64,000 bases of DNA from Isoetes taiwanensis (GCA_021234155.1 JAJEKV010000058.1:3794600-3858599); one strand, 5' to 3'. Shown: positions 23,574 through 33,498, counted from the stretch's first letter. Program-made: numbers and translations. The notes: generated from the letters alone by a model not told the origin.

Positions 23574-23590
23574 TGGTATCAGAGCCGTGA
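23574..23590 (+). other. primer binding site (initiator tRNA-Met)
   Basis: TGGTATCAGAGCCGTGA begins one base after the 5' LTR. TGGTATCAGAGC is the standard plant PBS complementary to the 3' end of initiator methionine tRNA. Confidence 0.95.
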
Positions 23591-23892
23591 TTTCGGTTGC
23601 TCGAAATCATAGCACTGGCCAAACACTAACTCGTAGTACGATAGTTAGGAGGAGGCTAAGTTAATGTGTTGTTAGTCCTCTTTGATGTCTGGTTCGGTGT
23701 TAGGTTAAATTATGAAATTGTAGCTTTAAAGAAGATAGGGCGACTGGAGGGCCCAAGATTGGAAGAGATGTAAATATCAGTGGGTAGCTCAAAAGACGGA
23801 GAAGGTGGTTCCATTGGATCGGGCGTACTCAAATTACCCTAGAACAGTCGTCTCCCGGCGAAAAATGGTCAAGGGCAGGCCCGAAAACCAAT

Positions 23893-24074
23893 TCGGGCGC
23901 CGCTTGCTTTTTATCGTCTTGTAGTCACGGTGGAAGAGCCGAAAATGTAGTCGGCGCCCGACCGTACAGATGGAAGTCAACGCGGCCCCGCAAGGTCAAC
24001 TCGGGCGCCGCTTGCTTTTTGACGACCCCCAGTCGAGGCGGGAGCACGTATAATGCAGCCGGCGCCCGACCGTA
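23893..24074 (+). repeat. two direct copies of a GC-rich stem-loop in the retroelement leader
   Basis: TCGGGCGCC (23893-23901) pairs with GGCGCCCGA (23953-23961). The same pair recurs at 24001-24009 and 24061-24069, a period of 108 bp. Both copies share the context gccgcttgcttttt after the left arm and ccgta after the right arm. Each arm contains the self-complementary GGCGCC. The position between PBS and first ORF fits RNA dimerisation or packaging; that role is inference. Confidence 0.75.
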
Positions 24075-24355
24075 TGCCCCGCGTATTTCCGCCGTATAAT
24101 TATTTTATAATAACAAAATTAAAAAGTTAATAAGAAGAATTTTAAAATTTCAAAAGTTAACTGGCCGTTCAAATTTCTTTTTGTTGTCTTATTTCGCCTT
24201 GCCTTCAGCGACCGCCAGAGCCGACGCCCGCCATCGCCACCAGACCTGACTTTGCTCTTCCGCCCTTGTGCCTTGTGAACCCTAGCGCCTCCCTTGCCGC
24301 CTTCTTCGCCGCCAGCGCCTCACTGCCCGCCTTCGTAGGCCTTAGTGCCACAGCT

Positions 24356-25586
24356 ATGGCCAATACCAAGAGCGCCACGGACCCTTCTACCCTAAGCATA
24401 GTGGAGATTTATGCCATGATCGCCCGGTACATGGCTACAGACCCGGCTTTCATCGACATCCTTTTGGATGAGTTGGTGAACCGGTTTGAGAATATCGATA
24501 GGATCCCCTATCCTATCTACCACTTCTCGGAGCCATTCCTGATCCGGCTGAACCTTCGCCAGCTCTCTTATACCATCGTCGAGCAACACGACATGGTCAT
24601 GATGCTGATTAAGTTCTATCCTCCTGAACAAGAGGGGCATACCGAGGAGGAGGACATCAGGACAGAAGCCGATCGCATCAGAGGCTTGGCCAAGGAAGAT
24701 GACCATCGAGAGATAGAGCGAGCGGATACGGCGGCTCGGGGGAGGGAGTACCGGTATTTATGGGACGGACTTGCCGTCATAGATGGCAGGGCAATTGAGG
24801 TTCCCCCGTACGAATGGCATGAAGCTTCCCAGAGCTTCATGTGGGGAGCCCCGATCCCTGATATCAGCCTAGATTACCTAACGACGATCCAGCGGCCTCA
24901 GCGGTACCATGCTGAACTTCTTCGCCGAAGCGCAGCACAACACTTCACTCAGGTTCAAGAAGATCTGAGGAGAGCCCGGGAGGAACGGGAGAGGCTTGAA
25001 CAGGAGGAGAGGGCTCGGCAGGACCAGCTGAACCCGCAGGACGGAGGGGCATCAGGGAGTGGGTCGGGACCAATACCCACCGAGCACACGACCATTAAGC
25101 ACCGTAAGAAGGCCGTGGCCCAAAAATCCGGCAGCCAATACAAGGAGAAATTAAGGACTTTCGGAGCTTTTGGCAAGAATACCAGCTCCAGTCGGAGACA
25201 TCAGCGGGTGGATGACTCCCGACCAGCTGTTGGGGCCAAGACGGTGCCAGCACCGAAGGGGCCGCCTACAAAACCCGCCCCACAGAGGAAGCCTCACAGG
25301 TTCCGCCCCGGCACTGTTGCCTTACGGGAGATCCGTAAATTTCAGAAGTCAACCCAACTTCTGATACGGAAGCTTCCCTTCCAGAGGCTGGTACGGGATC
25401 GCGCAGGAGTTCAAAACCGATCTCCGCTTCCAGACCTTCGCTATTTTGGCGCTCCAAGAGGCTGCGGAAGCCTATTTGGTGGCACTTTTTGGTGACGCTA
25501 ACCTTTGCGCGATCCACGCAAAGAGAGTCACCATTATGCCAAAGGATTTAGCCCTCGCCCGCAGGATTCGGGGGGAGCGTCCTTAG
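24356..25586 (+). pseudogene. chromovirus ORF1: novel N-terminal region fused to a histone H3 fold (2-nt frameshift)
   Basis: From ATG 24356 the frame is open for 379 codons to a stop at 25495. Residues 1-210 match nothing I know. Residues 210-240 are an Arg/Glu-rich helix, then a Lys/Ser/Pro-rich linker. From residue 312 (nt 25289) the text is histone H3 from K37: [17 protein letters not shown], then [14 protein letters not shown] 2-nt loss near 25397 (GATC where GAGATC is expected) shifts the frame. In the shifted frame H3 continues [42 protein letters not shown] and stops at 25586. The span from K37 to the stop is 298 nt against 300 for canonical H3, so there is no other indel. H113 and D123 of the H3-H3 interface are kept. 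The usual H3 tail with K4, K9 and K27 is replaced by the fusion. Loop 1 has canonical, not CENP-A, length. Capture of a host H3 cDNA is the likely origin. Confidence 0.9.
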
Positions 25587-25804
25587 CCTCGTGTTACCAG
25601 GGTTTTCCCCATTGTAAATATTTTTTTTTTTGATAAATAATAAAAACTCTTTTTGTCTAAGTCGAAGTTGTATTAAGAACCTTATATTTGAATTTTAATG
25701 TCAAATTGCTGACGTCAGCATAAATAAAAGGAGTTAAAAGAACTTTTAAAGTTCATTTCAATTGTTAGATTTGTTTCTCTTCCTCTCTCCTCCCTTCCAG
25801 CGCC
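25587..25804 (+). promoter_or_regulatory. spacer with bZIP site and TATA-like box before accessory ORF2
   Basis: The spacer begins like a 3' UTR (T-run, then gataaataataaa). It then has the palindrome TGACGTCA at 25710-25717, directly followed by a TATA-like ATAAATAAAAGG (25720-25731) and a C/T-rich stretch ending in ccttccag just before the ORF2 ATG. TGACGTCA is a well-known plant bZIP/TGA target. An internal promoter for ORF2 fits; the ttccag end would also fit a splice acceptor. Confidence 0.45.
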
Positions 25805-27205
25805 ATGGCAGCCACCGACTTGCTTGCATGGTACGAAGACGGAGAGCACTGGGATCCGCAAGTGGCCTTCGACCAGCTGCGGCCCTTGCTATGCCAGCGC
25901 CTAGATCTCATTACCAACATGCAGCGGCATCCAGATTATGCCGGATTTCTAGACTTCTACATGGAGGAGATGCTCCATCTGTGTATTCCTCTTGGGGATC
26001 CTCCCCAACTGTATCTGGAGCGGGAGGTAGTCCGGGAGATGTTAGGGGGAGACACCCATGCATATGATGTGCTGAAGGGAAAGCTCCGATGGGGCAAACA
26101 CCTGCCCGTTGTGCAGCATCAGGGGCCGCAATATCTTGAGGTTGCCTTCGCCTTAGCCATCCTCATGGACCAATACGTCGAGGATGAAACCTTGCCTGTA
26201 GAGAAAGGAAAACTGCCTGAGTCTTCCGAGGAGGGGGAAGACGAACACATAGGCATGGGCGACTTCGCCCGTTGGAAGCAGTTGGCGGAAGAGCTGCCCC
26301 CGCGCCGTGAGCAAGCTGTAGGCTTGTCAGGACTAGATGCCCTTCCAGTTATTTATCACCAAGGGCAAGAATATCTTCTCTTGGAGGATATTATCTGGAC
26401 CTATCACATGGTGGCTGGATTTAGGCGCAAGCGAAAAGACCATGTGCTTTATGAGCTTGCGGAGTATTGTATGGACGATTTCATCGACTTCACTTCTATT
26501 GAGCTTCCTCCGGAGGTGCAGCAGCTGCTCCAGTTCCGCCAGGAGACTATAGAACCCGCCGAGACATTGCTACGGCTTCGGGACTTGGTGATGCAGGAGC
26601 CGCCCTCTCAGCCCTCACCAGATGCCTTCACGGCTATGGGACCTCATGTCCCAAATATTAATATGGTTGAGGTTCCCTCCGGTTCAGATGACGAGGGAGA
26701 GGATTTGTACCATAATCCTACTCATTTGAAGGAGGAGCAACAGGAACTTAAGGAAGAAGAAGTCCCTATGGATTTGGATAAGGAAGTGGCTACGTCAGAG
26801 ACCCCACAAGGGAAGGTATTGGGAAACCACCTTACCCGCTTCTTCTTATCAGCCTTTCGGCAGGGCCAAGTTCTTTTTATAGCCCGAGATTTAGGGCCGG
26901 AGGCTGAAGCTTCATGGTGGACCCTCCGTGCTCTCTCCACATTGGCCGGGCATAAGAAGCTCCCCTACCGAACGTTTACTTATGTACTCGTACGATGGGA
27001 TCTTGCCCTGACGGCCTTGGGCCAAGATATTGCACCCTGGATGAGCATGAAGCTCCTTACGGCAGCCCCATTGGCTGTTGCTTATCCACCAGAGGTTGCA
27101 TCTATTGCGGCTGCCACAGTAGACCCCGGGGTGACTCTGCTGCGACATCGACCGCCACCACCACCTCCTAGGCCTACAAATGAAGAGGGAGGACCTAGTT
27201 CATAA
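25805..27205 (+). CDS. chromovirus accessory ORF2, function unknown
   Basis: An intact 466-residue frame starts at an ATG in good context (gccATGgca). It is acidic, with two related segments, LPVVQHQGPQYLEV (about residue 102) and LPVIYHQGQEYLLL (about residue 180), suggesting an internal duplication. A Glu/Asp-rich linker (about 295-345) is followed by a hydrophobic C-terminal domain (FFLSAFRQGQVLFIARDLG; SWWTLRALSTLAG) and a polyproline tail. No membrane segment, zinc finger or nuclease motif is visible. It lies between the H3-fusion ORF and ORF3. It stays open while pol is broken, which may mean it was kept longer or is just luck. I do not recognise the family. Confidence 0.75.
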   Translation: MAATDLLAWYEDGEHWDPQVAFDQLRPLLCQRLDLITNMQRHPDYAGFLDFYMEEMLHLCIPLGDPPQLYLEREVVREMLGGDTHAYDVLKGKLRWGKHLPVVQHQGPQYLEVAFALAILMDQYVEDETLPVEKGKLPESSEEGEDEHIGMGDFARWKQLAEELPPRREQAVGLSGLDALPVIYHQGQEYLLLEDIIWTYHMVAGFRRKRKDHVLYELAEYCMDDFIDFTSIELPPEVQQLLQFRQETIEPAETLLRLRDLVMQEPPSQPSPDAFTAMGPHVPNINMVEVPSGSDDEGEDLYHNPTHLKEEQQELKEEEVPMDLDKEVATSETPQGKVLGNHLTRFFLSAFRQGQVLFIARDLGPEAEASWWTLRALSTLAGHKKLPYRTFTYVLVRWDLALTALGQDIAPWMSMKLLTAAPLAVAYPPEVASIAAATVDPGVTLLRHRPPPPPPRPTNEEGGPSS

Positions 27206-27405
27206 ATAATTGGACTACGCATTTTTTTTGTATTGCGTATGATTGTAAAATTTTGTTTTGGCAAATTCTTTAGCCATTTTATAATATAATATACCCCTTT
27301 TCTCATCAATTGTGATTACTGTCTTGATGAATACAATTGAGAATCGTTCTTTTCCATGATGTCTTCTTCTAATTATTGGCCTTTAAAATATAATGGAATT
27401 ACGGA

Positions 27406-27894
27406 ATGTTCTATATTCATTTCCATTGTCTTGCAGAAGAGACCCTTTTGGAATATGAGGAGAGGATTACCGACATGATCCGGAGGGAGGATCCAGGGCC
27501 GCCCGAACAGGACTATGGCCAAAGATATGGAGAATATCCAGAATGGGATGAAGGATACGAGATGGAACCCCCGCCACCAGGAGAACCCTATGATCCAGCC
27601 AAAGGGATGGAGATAGTTAATATCCTCAGGGACAGAGCTTTTGAGGACCTGAAGAAAACTCTGTGCCGCACATGGGACTACTGGAGCATGACCAGGCACG
27701 AAGCCTTCGAGGACGCTAACGACCACCTGTGGCAACTCTTTTATGCTTTGAGGAGGCTTTTCAATCTCCTCATTATTAGCCCAACGTGGGAATACCAACC
27801 GGTCATTGTCCAGGCCTGGGCACGCTACAAGCTCGTTAGGGCTGTGCGTGAGAGTGTTCGCTATTCAATCATGTACCCCTTTGCGAACCCCTAG
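27406..27894 (+). CDS. chromovirus accessory ORF3, function unknown
   Basis: An intact 162-residue frame. The first ATG lies in AT-rich sequence, and cttgcag at 27430-27436 looks like a splice acceptor, so the real product may begin near EETLLEYEERITDMIRRE, either spliced or at an internal ATG. The middle is Pro/Glu/Tyr-rich (YGEYPEWDEGYEMEPPPPG). The C-terminal 90 residues are helical and Arg/Trp-rich (LWQLFYALRRLFNLLII, WARYKLVRAVRESVRY). Not recognised. It sits directly upstream of gag, with an AT-rich spacer on both sides, and could be a separate gene or an exon spliced to ORF2 or gag. Confidence 0.6.
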   Translation: MFYIHFHCLAEETLLEYEERITDMIRREDPGPPEQDYGQRYGEYPEWDEGYEMEPPPPGEPYDPAKGMEIVNILRDRAFEDLKKTLCRTWDYWSMTRHEAFEDANDHLWQLFYALRRLFNLLIISPTWEYQPVIVQAWARYKLVRAVRESVRYSIMYPFANP

Positions 27895-28114
27895 GCCGGG
27901 CCTTTCTAGTTTCTTTTTGTGTTATATATTGTATGTGAGCTCAACTTTAAGCTTCAGTTGTATCATGTTGTCCTTGTGTAATACTCCTGTATCAACTTTT
28001 GGCAGTACTAAGGTGTGGAATTGTAATAGAAAAGTTTTTTTCCTCTTATAATAACAAATTCTCCTTATGTCTCTCTCTACCCTTTGTCCGACATGATAAA
28101 ATTTGTAACAATTT

Positions 28115-29512
28115 ATGTGTTATAAATATGCTTATACCTTTTTCATGCTCGATTTAGACGGTGCACGTAATGCCGCCTGGCAGACACCTTCAAATGCCAG
28201 TAGACTCACACCCGAACAGGAACTGATGTTAATGAAAAGGCAGCTAGGCGAGTTACAAGCCTATGTGCTGCATGCCAACCCACCGCAGCAAAACCAGGAA
28301 GATGGGCCGGAGTTACCTCCGCTACCACCGAGTCCACCTACACAACAACCATCTCCCCCTGGAGCCAGTCCTGTACCTGCACCGAGGAGGCCTCATGCTA
28401 AGTGTCACCGAAGTTCCTCTAAGGATAGTGCCACTTCCTCACGCTCAACCACTTCGGGGTCTTCTGGTTCATCGGTATCAGCTGGTGACCATGCAAAGCG
28501 CCGGGATAAGGAATACCGTAAGACGGTTGATACAACTATAACTAGTATATGGAAGAATAGGAAATTGGCCCAGTTTGATGGGAAATCCAGAGGCGGACTG
28601 AATGCAGAGTCCTGGTTGGACGAAATGAAGGAGTTTGGGAAGTCCTATGGCATGACGGAGAAGGATACAGGAAAGGTTGCCACCACCAACCTTACAGGAG
28701 CTGCCCGTATTTGGTGGAAGGGCTATGCCAGGGCCAAGCATCTGGACAAGAGCAGATGCGACTTCAGGAAGTTTGCCAAGGCATTCAAGTCACATTATGT
28801 GCCTCGTGCGCACAAATGCCAGCAGATTCAGACCTTTTATAGGTTGGAGCAGAAGGGTATGACGGTTCAGGCTTACACTGATGAGTTTATGCACTTGAGG
28901 CTGTATGTACCAGGTATGAATGAAAAGAGAGCCGTAGAGGGTTATATTGAAAGATTGGCTCCATCAATCAAACGGATGGTTAAAGCCATAGACCCAAAAT
29001 TAGTTGCGGAGGCTGAGGCTAAGGCATTGAGCCTCGAGGAGGACACACCACGAAACCAGTATCCGCGTCCTGCTCCTTACTCGCAGCCCCGGCCATCCAC
29101 ACCGTACAAACCCCGGTCGCCAAGCCCGGGCCCCTCTCAGCAGAATTCCTATGGCCGCCAGGAAAAGAAAGTTACCTTCACCACGGCGGATAAACAGAGC
29201 AATGTCGGTGAGGAAGTACGGAACCTCTTACAGTCAATTCCTAGGGAGGCCCGAGAACAACTCCGCCGGGATAAGGCATGCTACAGGTGTATGCGGCCCG
29301 GGCACTTTATGCACAATTGTCCTTATGTTACGCAGACTGCCCAGCTGGCCATGGCCGACCTCGATTGGGATGATCTGGAGTCGACCTTACCTGTCGGAGA
29401 CGAGGCTCCCGAGTATATTCACGGTGCGTCTCATATCCTTGCAGCTATAGAAACCGGCAATGCGAAAGTCGACCCTCTTTGTCATTTCCACCATAGGTCG
29501 GTAGACAAGTAA
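28115..29512 (+). CDS. gag: chromovirus gag polyprotein
   Basis: An intact 465-residue frame. After a Pro/Gln/Ser-rich N-terminal region comes the retrotransposon gag domain (about residues 145-295), with WLDEMKEFGKSYGMTEKD, AARIWWKGYA, FRKFAKAFKSHYVP and YTDEFMHLRLYVPGM. A CCHC zinc knuckle follows: C389-x2-C392-x4-H397-x4-C402 (CYRCMRPGHFMHNC). Gag forms the virus-like particle that packages element RNA. The stop at 29510 separates it from the protease, but the protease region is so damaged that whether gag and pol were once one frame cannot be judged. The true start could be a later ATG such as the one in FMLDLDG. Confidence 0.95.
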   Translation: MCYKYAYTFFMLDLDGARNAAWQTPSNASRLTPEQELMLMKRQLGELQAYVLHANPPQQNQEDGPELPPLPPSPPTQQPSPPGASPVPAPRRPHAKCHRSSSKDSATSSRSTTSGSSGSSVSAGDHAKRRDKEYRKTVDTTITSIWKNRKLAQFDGKSRGGLNAESWLDEMKEFGKSYGMTEKDTGKVATTNLTGAARIWWKGYARAKHLDKSRCDFRKFAKAFKSHYVPRAHKCQQIQTFYRLEQKGMTVQAYTDEFMHLRLYVPGMNEKRAVEGYIERLAPSIKRMVKAIDPKLVAEAEAKALSLEEDTPRNQYPRPAPYSQPRPSTPYKPRSPSPGPSQQNSYGRQEKKVTFTTADKQSNVGEEVRNLLQSIPREAREQLRRDKACYRCMRPGHFMHNCPYVTQTAQLAMADLDWDDLESTLPVGDEAPEYIHGASHILAAIETGNAKVDPLCHFHHRSVDK

Positions 29513-32500
29513 GCCTTTTGTAATTCTTATGGATACGGGGAAGTACACATAATTTTGCTTCCCCTAGGATGGCCAGTCTTCTGACTTGAAACATTAAGAT
29601 CCCGGCCAGGGCTGTTACTCTAGCCGATGGTAAGGTCGGGGCATACTCATGGCGCCGCATCAATCTTAAGATCACGGTTGCCGTGTGTGCCGGTTGCTTT
29701 GGGTGCGAATTGATGGATATTGGCAAATATGACCTCATTGTTGGTATGGAATTCTTGGCATCTGCAAAAGCCAACATAGGCTGCGAGAAGAGAGAAGTTA
29801 CCTTCAAGCGCCGCTAATGGAGCCCGCGTGACTATCAAAGGTGAACCATTCAACCCTATCATGCAGTCTATGTCCATCAGACAGTTAGCTAAAGCTATCG
29901 CAAGGAAAAGCTCCTTTGCGTCATTATGCTTGCTTCCATAGAGTCGGATGCTAAATGAAGCAAATGTCGATACCTTGCCAGAGGGGATTGCTCATCTTCT
30001 CCGGGAATTTGGTGACCTTTTCCCAGATGAAATTCAGAAGCTTCCTCCTTTTAGAGGGGTGGAATGTGAAATAGCTTTAGAGCCAGGTACCAAGCCTACC
30101 AGCAAGGCCCCGTACCGCATGAGTCCTCGGTGGGCGAACTTAGAAGCAACCGGAAGCTACTAAACCTAGGTTTCATCCGACCTAGTGTTTCGCCTTTTGG
30201 CGCTCCTATTCTCTTCGTTAAGAAAAAGGACGGCTCGCTGAGGATGCGTATTGATTATCGGCAACTCAACAAGCATACCATCAAGAATCGTTATGCTTTG
30301 CCTCGAGCCGATGACCTAATGGATCAGTTGCAAGGGGCTAAGTATTTCTCAAAGATTGATCTACGCTCCAGATACCATCAGATAAGGATCAAAGAGGAGG
30401 ACATCCATAAATCCGCTTTTCGCACTAGGTATGGGCATTATGAATTTACAGTTATGCCTTTTGGATTAACTAATGCCCCAGCCACGTTCATGCGACTAAT
30501 GAATGATGTCTTCCGACAATACTTGGATGATTTTGTTGTTATTTTCTTCGACGACATTCTCATCTATAGTAAGACCCTTGAGGAGCATGAGAAACATCTT
30601 AGATTGGCCCTACAAAAGCTAAGGCGTCATCAGCTCTATGCTAAGTTCTCTAAGTGCAAGTTTGCCACTCCGAAGGTCGATTATTTGGGCCATATCATTT
30701 TGGCGGAGGGAATTGCTACAGACCCTTAAAGATAGAGGCCGTAAGAGAATGGCCTATTCGGGGAATGTTTAGAAGTCCGGAGTTTCTTGGGAGTAGCGAG
30801 GATATTATCGAAAATTTGTAAAAGGATTTTTGCGAAGATTGCAGCCCCTCTTACAAATCTCACAAAGCAAGAGAAGGTGAAAGATTGGATGGAGCCTTTG
30901 GAAGACAAAAGTTCGGGAAAGTTTCCAGTGACTTAAGGATGCCTTAACATCAGCACCAGTTCTCACATTGCCCGATCCTGACCAGGATAAACTAGTGGCG
31001 ACGGATGCCAGCAAGATTGCCACCGGGGGAGTCCTAATGCAGGAGGGGAGGGTTATTGCCTATGACTCAAAGAAAATGAATGAAACAGAGCAGCGATATC
31101 CTACCCATGATCGGGAATTGTTGGCGTTATGCATTGCTCTACGGATATGGAGACACTACCTTCTTGGTAGAAGATTCCAGTTGGATACGGATCATCAAAG
31201 TCTCCGTTATCTATCCACCCAGCCAAATCTCAATCTCCGTCAAAGAAGATGGATGGAATTCTTGGAGGAGTATGATTTCGAGATTATGTATAAGCCTGGC
31301 AAGCACAATGTGGTTGCGGATGCATTGTCACGCCATCCCTTGGTAACCCGGACCCATTGTAATGCCATTTCTACACTCACCAGTGAGTTTGGGAAACAGA
31401 TAGAGCAGACCTTGGCCACAGATCCGGAGTTCTGTGACATTTGGGATAGTTTGGCTAAGGAAGCTCGCACGGATGCAGAACGCGAGCCTTTTCGTAACTT
31501 ATTATATCACAAGGATAAGTTGTGTGTACCAGAGACTTCAGGAGTACGGAAACTTATTCTTCATGACACACACAATAGCCCTATAGCTGGACACGCCGGT
31601 TTTATAAAAACTTACTTTAAGATTCGCTCCAGCTATTTCTGGCCTTCTATGAAAAAGGACATTGCCAGGTACATTAGGCGGTGTGTCGTCTACGCCGACA
31701 AACCAAAGGCGGCGATTAAGGATTCAAAGGCGAGTTACAACCTCTGGATGTGCCCAACGCCAAATGGGAAGTGATAACCATGGATTTCATTGTAGGCCTT
31801 CCAAGAACTCTCCGGGGATATGATGCATTAATGGTGGTGGTCGACAAATTATAAAAAATGGCTCATTTCTTGCCATGCCGTACCACGGATACAACCTTTG
31901 ATACTGCTCTGCTATTTGCCAAGGAGATCTTCAGATTACACGGAATGCCACGGGTAATTGTGTCGGATAGGGATCCCAAATTTGTAAGTGCATTCTGGAA
32001 AGATTTCTTTGCCACCATTCAAACCAAGTTTGCTATGAGTACAGCATATCATCCTCAAACAGACGGTCAGACAGAACGTACCAATCGTATTATAGAGGAT
32101 ATGCTAAGAAGTTATGTGTGAAGTAAGCAATCACAATGGGCTGACTATATTTATCTGGTCGAATTTGCTTATAACAGCATGAAACAAGAGTCTTCCAGAA
32201 TGTCTCCCTTTATGATAAACTATGGTTACCAATGTCTTACTCCAGACACTTGGCATAACCCCGTTTCTAAGGTAGAGGTTTCTCAAAAACTCCTCCTGGA
32301 GATGCAAGCTCTGGTCGAAGAAGTCCGTGGGTATTTGTTGGCCGCACGCAGTCGTCAGAAGAGTGTAGCCGATAAGCACAGAACCCCACGCGTTTTTCAG
32401 GTGGGCGAATCAGTTTGGCTTAAGATTAAAGTAAAGCAAGCCAAGCTTAAGATTGGCAACTGCAAAAAGTTGGCCCCCAGATGGGCTGGACCGTTTAAGA

Positions 32501-32910
32501 TTATCGAGCACGTTGGAGAGCAGGCATATCGCTTGGAATTGCCGCCCCGTTTGAAGATCCACAAGGTCTTTCACGTGAGCCTTCTGAAACAACACACCCC
32601 TGATCCAGAGGAACTTTTGGATTCCCCAACCCTCCTAGAAATGACAGAAGAGCAACTCGAAATAGTGCCTGAAGCTCTTCTTGATCGAGCTTACAAACAA
32701 ACCAGAAGGACTCAAATGTTGCAATACTTGGTTAAGTGGAAACACTTACCAGTTGAGGATGCAACGTGGGTGATGAAGATAGACCTTGACAAGCATTATC
32801 CGGACTTCATGCGCGAATCCGAAGGCCGCACCATCAACGATGCTATCAACCCCGCAACTGGTGGTAAGCTTAGAAGCTTGATTGCCAGGAGTAGCGCCTC
32901 AGAGGGGTAG
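29513..32910 (+). pseudogene. pol: chromovirus pol: protease, RT, RNase H, integrase, chromodomain (broken)
   Basis: The protease active site is seen as MDTG (29529-29540), with a second part YDLIVGMEFLASAKANIG. RT starts near 29960 (PDEIQKLPPFRGVE), shifts frame near 30140 and continues to 30729, with [36 protein letters not shown] and [10 protein letters not shown] decayed stretch with several shifts (30727-30960) leads to RNase H (ATDASK, TDHQSLRYL, VADALSR). The integrase finger has C-x2-Y where C-x2-C is normal. The core has MDFIVGLPR, SDRDPKF and YHPQTDGQTERTNR, with in-frame stops at about 31852 and 32119. The C-terminus is GPFKI...HKVFHVSLLK followed by a chromodomain (QYLVKWKHLPVEDATWV), which places the element among chromoviruses. 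This copy cannot make active pol. Confidence 0.95.
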
Positions 32911-33485
32911 ATGCATCGTAAATAATAACAAGTAACCGATGATGAGATCACCTTGTGTTCTCTAGGACGGGGTGTACTGTCAATAGTGACCTGACCACAA
33001 CTTGTTGCAGAGCATATAATTGATAGGCCGCCTTCCTTTCGGCTACAATGGGAACTTGACCAATCCCTATGCTGCAAGGAACTGCAAACCATAGACATGA
33101 TAGGTTCCCTGATAGATAGGCTTTTCTTTTAATTATTATAAGGGGGTGGTCCCTTCAACCACAATTTCATCATATGTCTTGATATCTTCGACATATGCGA
33201 GCCCGATGGATCGCGTGCCCTGCCCATGCTAGAGGGTTACTGATGACCCGAACTCTTCAGTTTTATTTATTGTTCCACTGATGTTGGTATTGGACTTCGG
33301 TCCTTGAACTTTTCTTTTGATTATGATAATCATGTCGAATGCACCACCGTGCTTGAACTGTTTTACAAACTTTAAAGTTTTGAATATATGTATGACTTTT
33401 GGAAAAATAAGGGATTACCTTCCTTCGTAATGTATTTCTTTCTACATTTGTAACTAACCCCAATGCTGAGGACAGCATTAATTCT

Positions 33486-33498
33486 AAGGAGGGGAGAA
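33486..33498 (+). other. polypurine tract of the chromovirus
   Basis: AAGGAGGGGAGAA ends immediately before the 3' LTR, the expected plus-strand primer. Confidence 0.92.

Noticed and set aside
23044-23622. 192-codon minus-strand ORF and its copy at 34566-35057
   Set aside because: Both lie in the two LTRs of one element and are the same sequence. No domain or promoter supports coding.
25289-25586. A host histone H3 gene by chance near a transposon
   Set aside because: It is in frame with the upstream ORF, lies between PBS and gag, and the element has both LTRs and a TSD. A separate host gene would need a later insertion, and no duplication flanks it.
25289-25586. Calling the H3 a CENP-A/CENH3
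   Set aside because: Loop 1 has canonical length and the core is close to canonical H3. The CENH3 idea is kept only as an open question.
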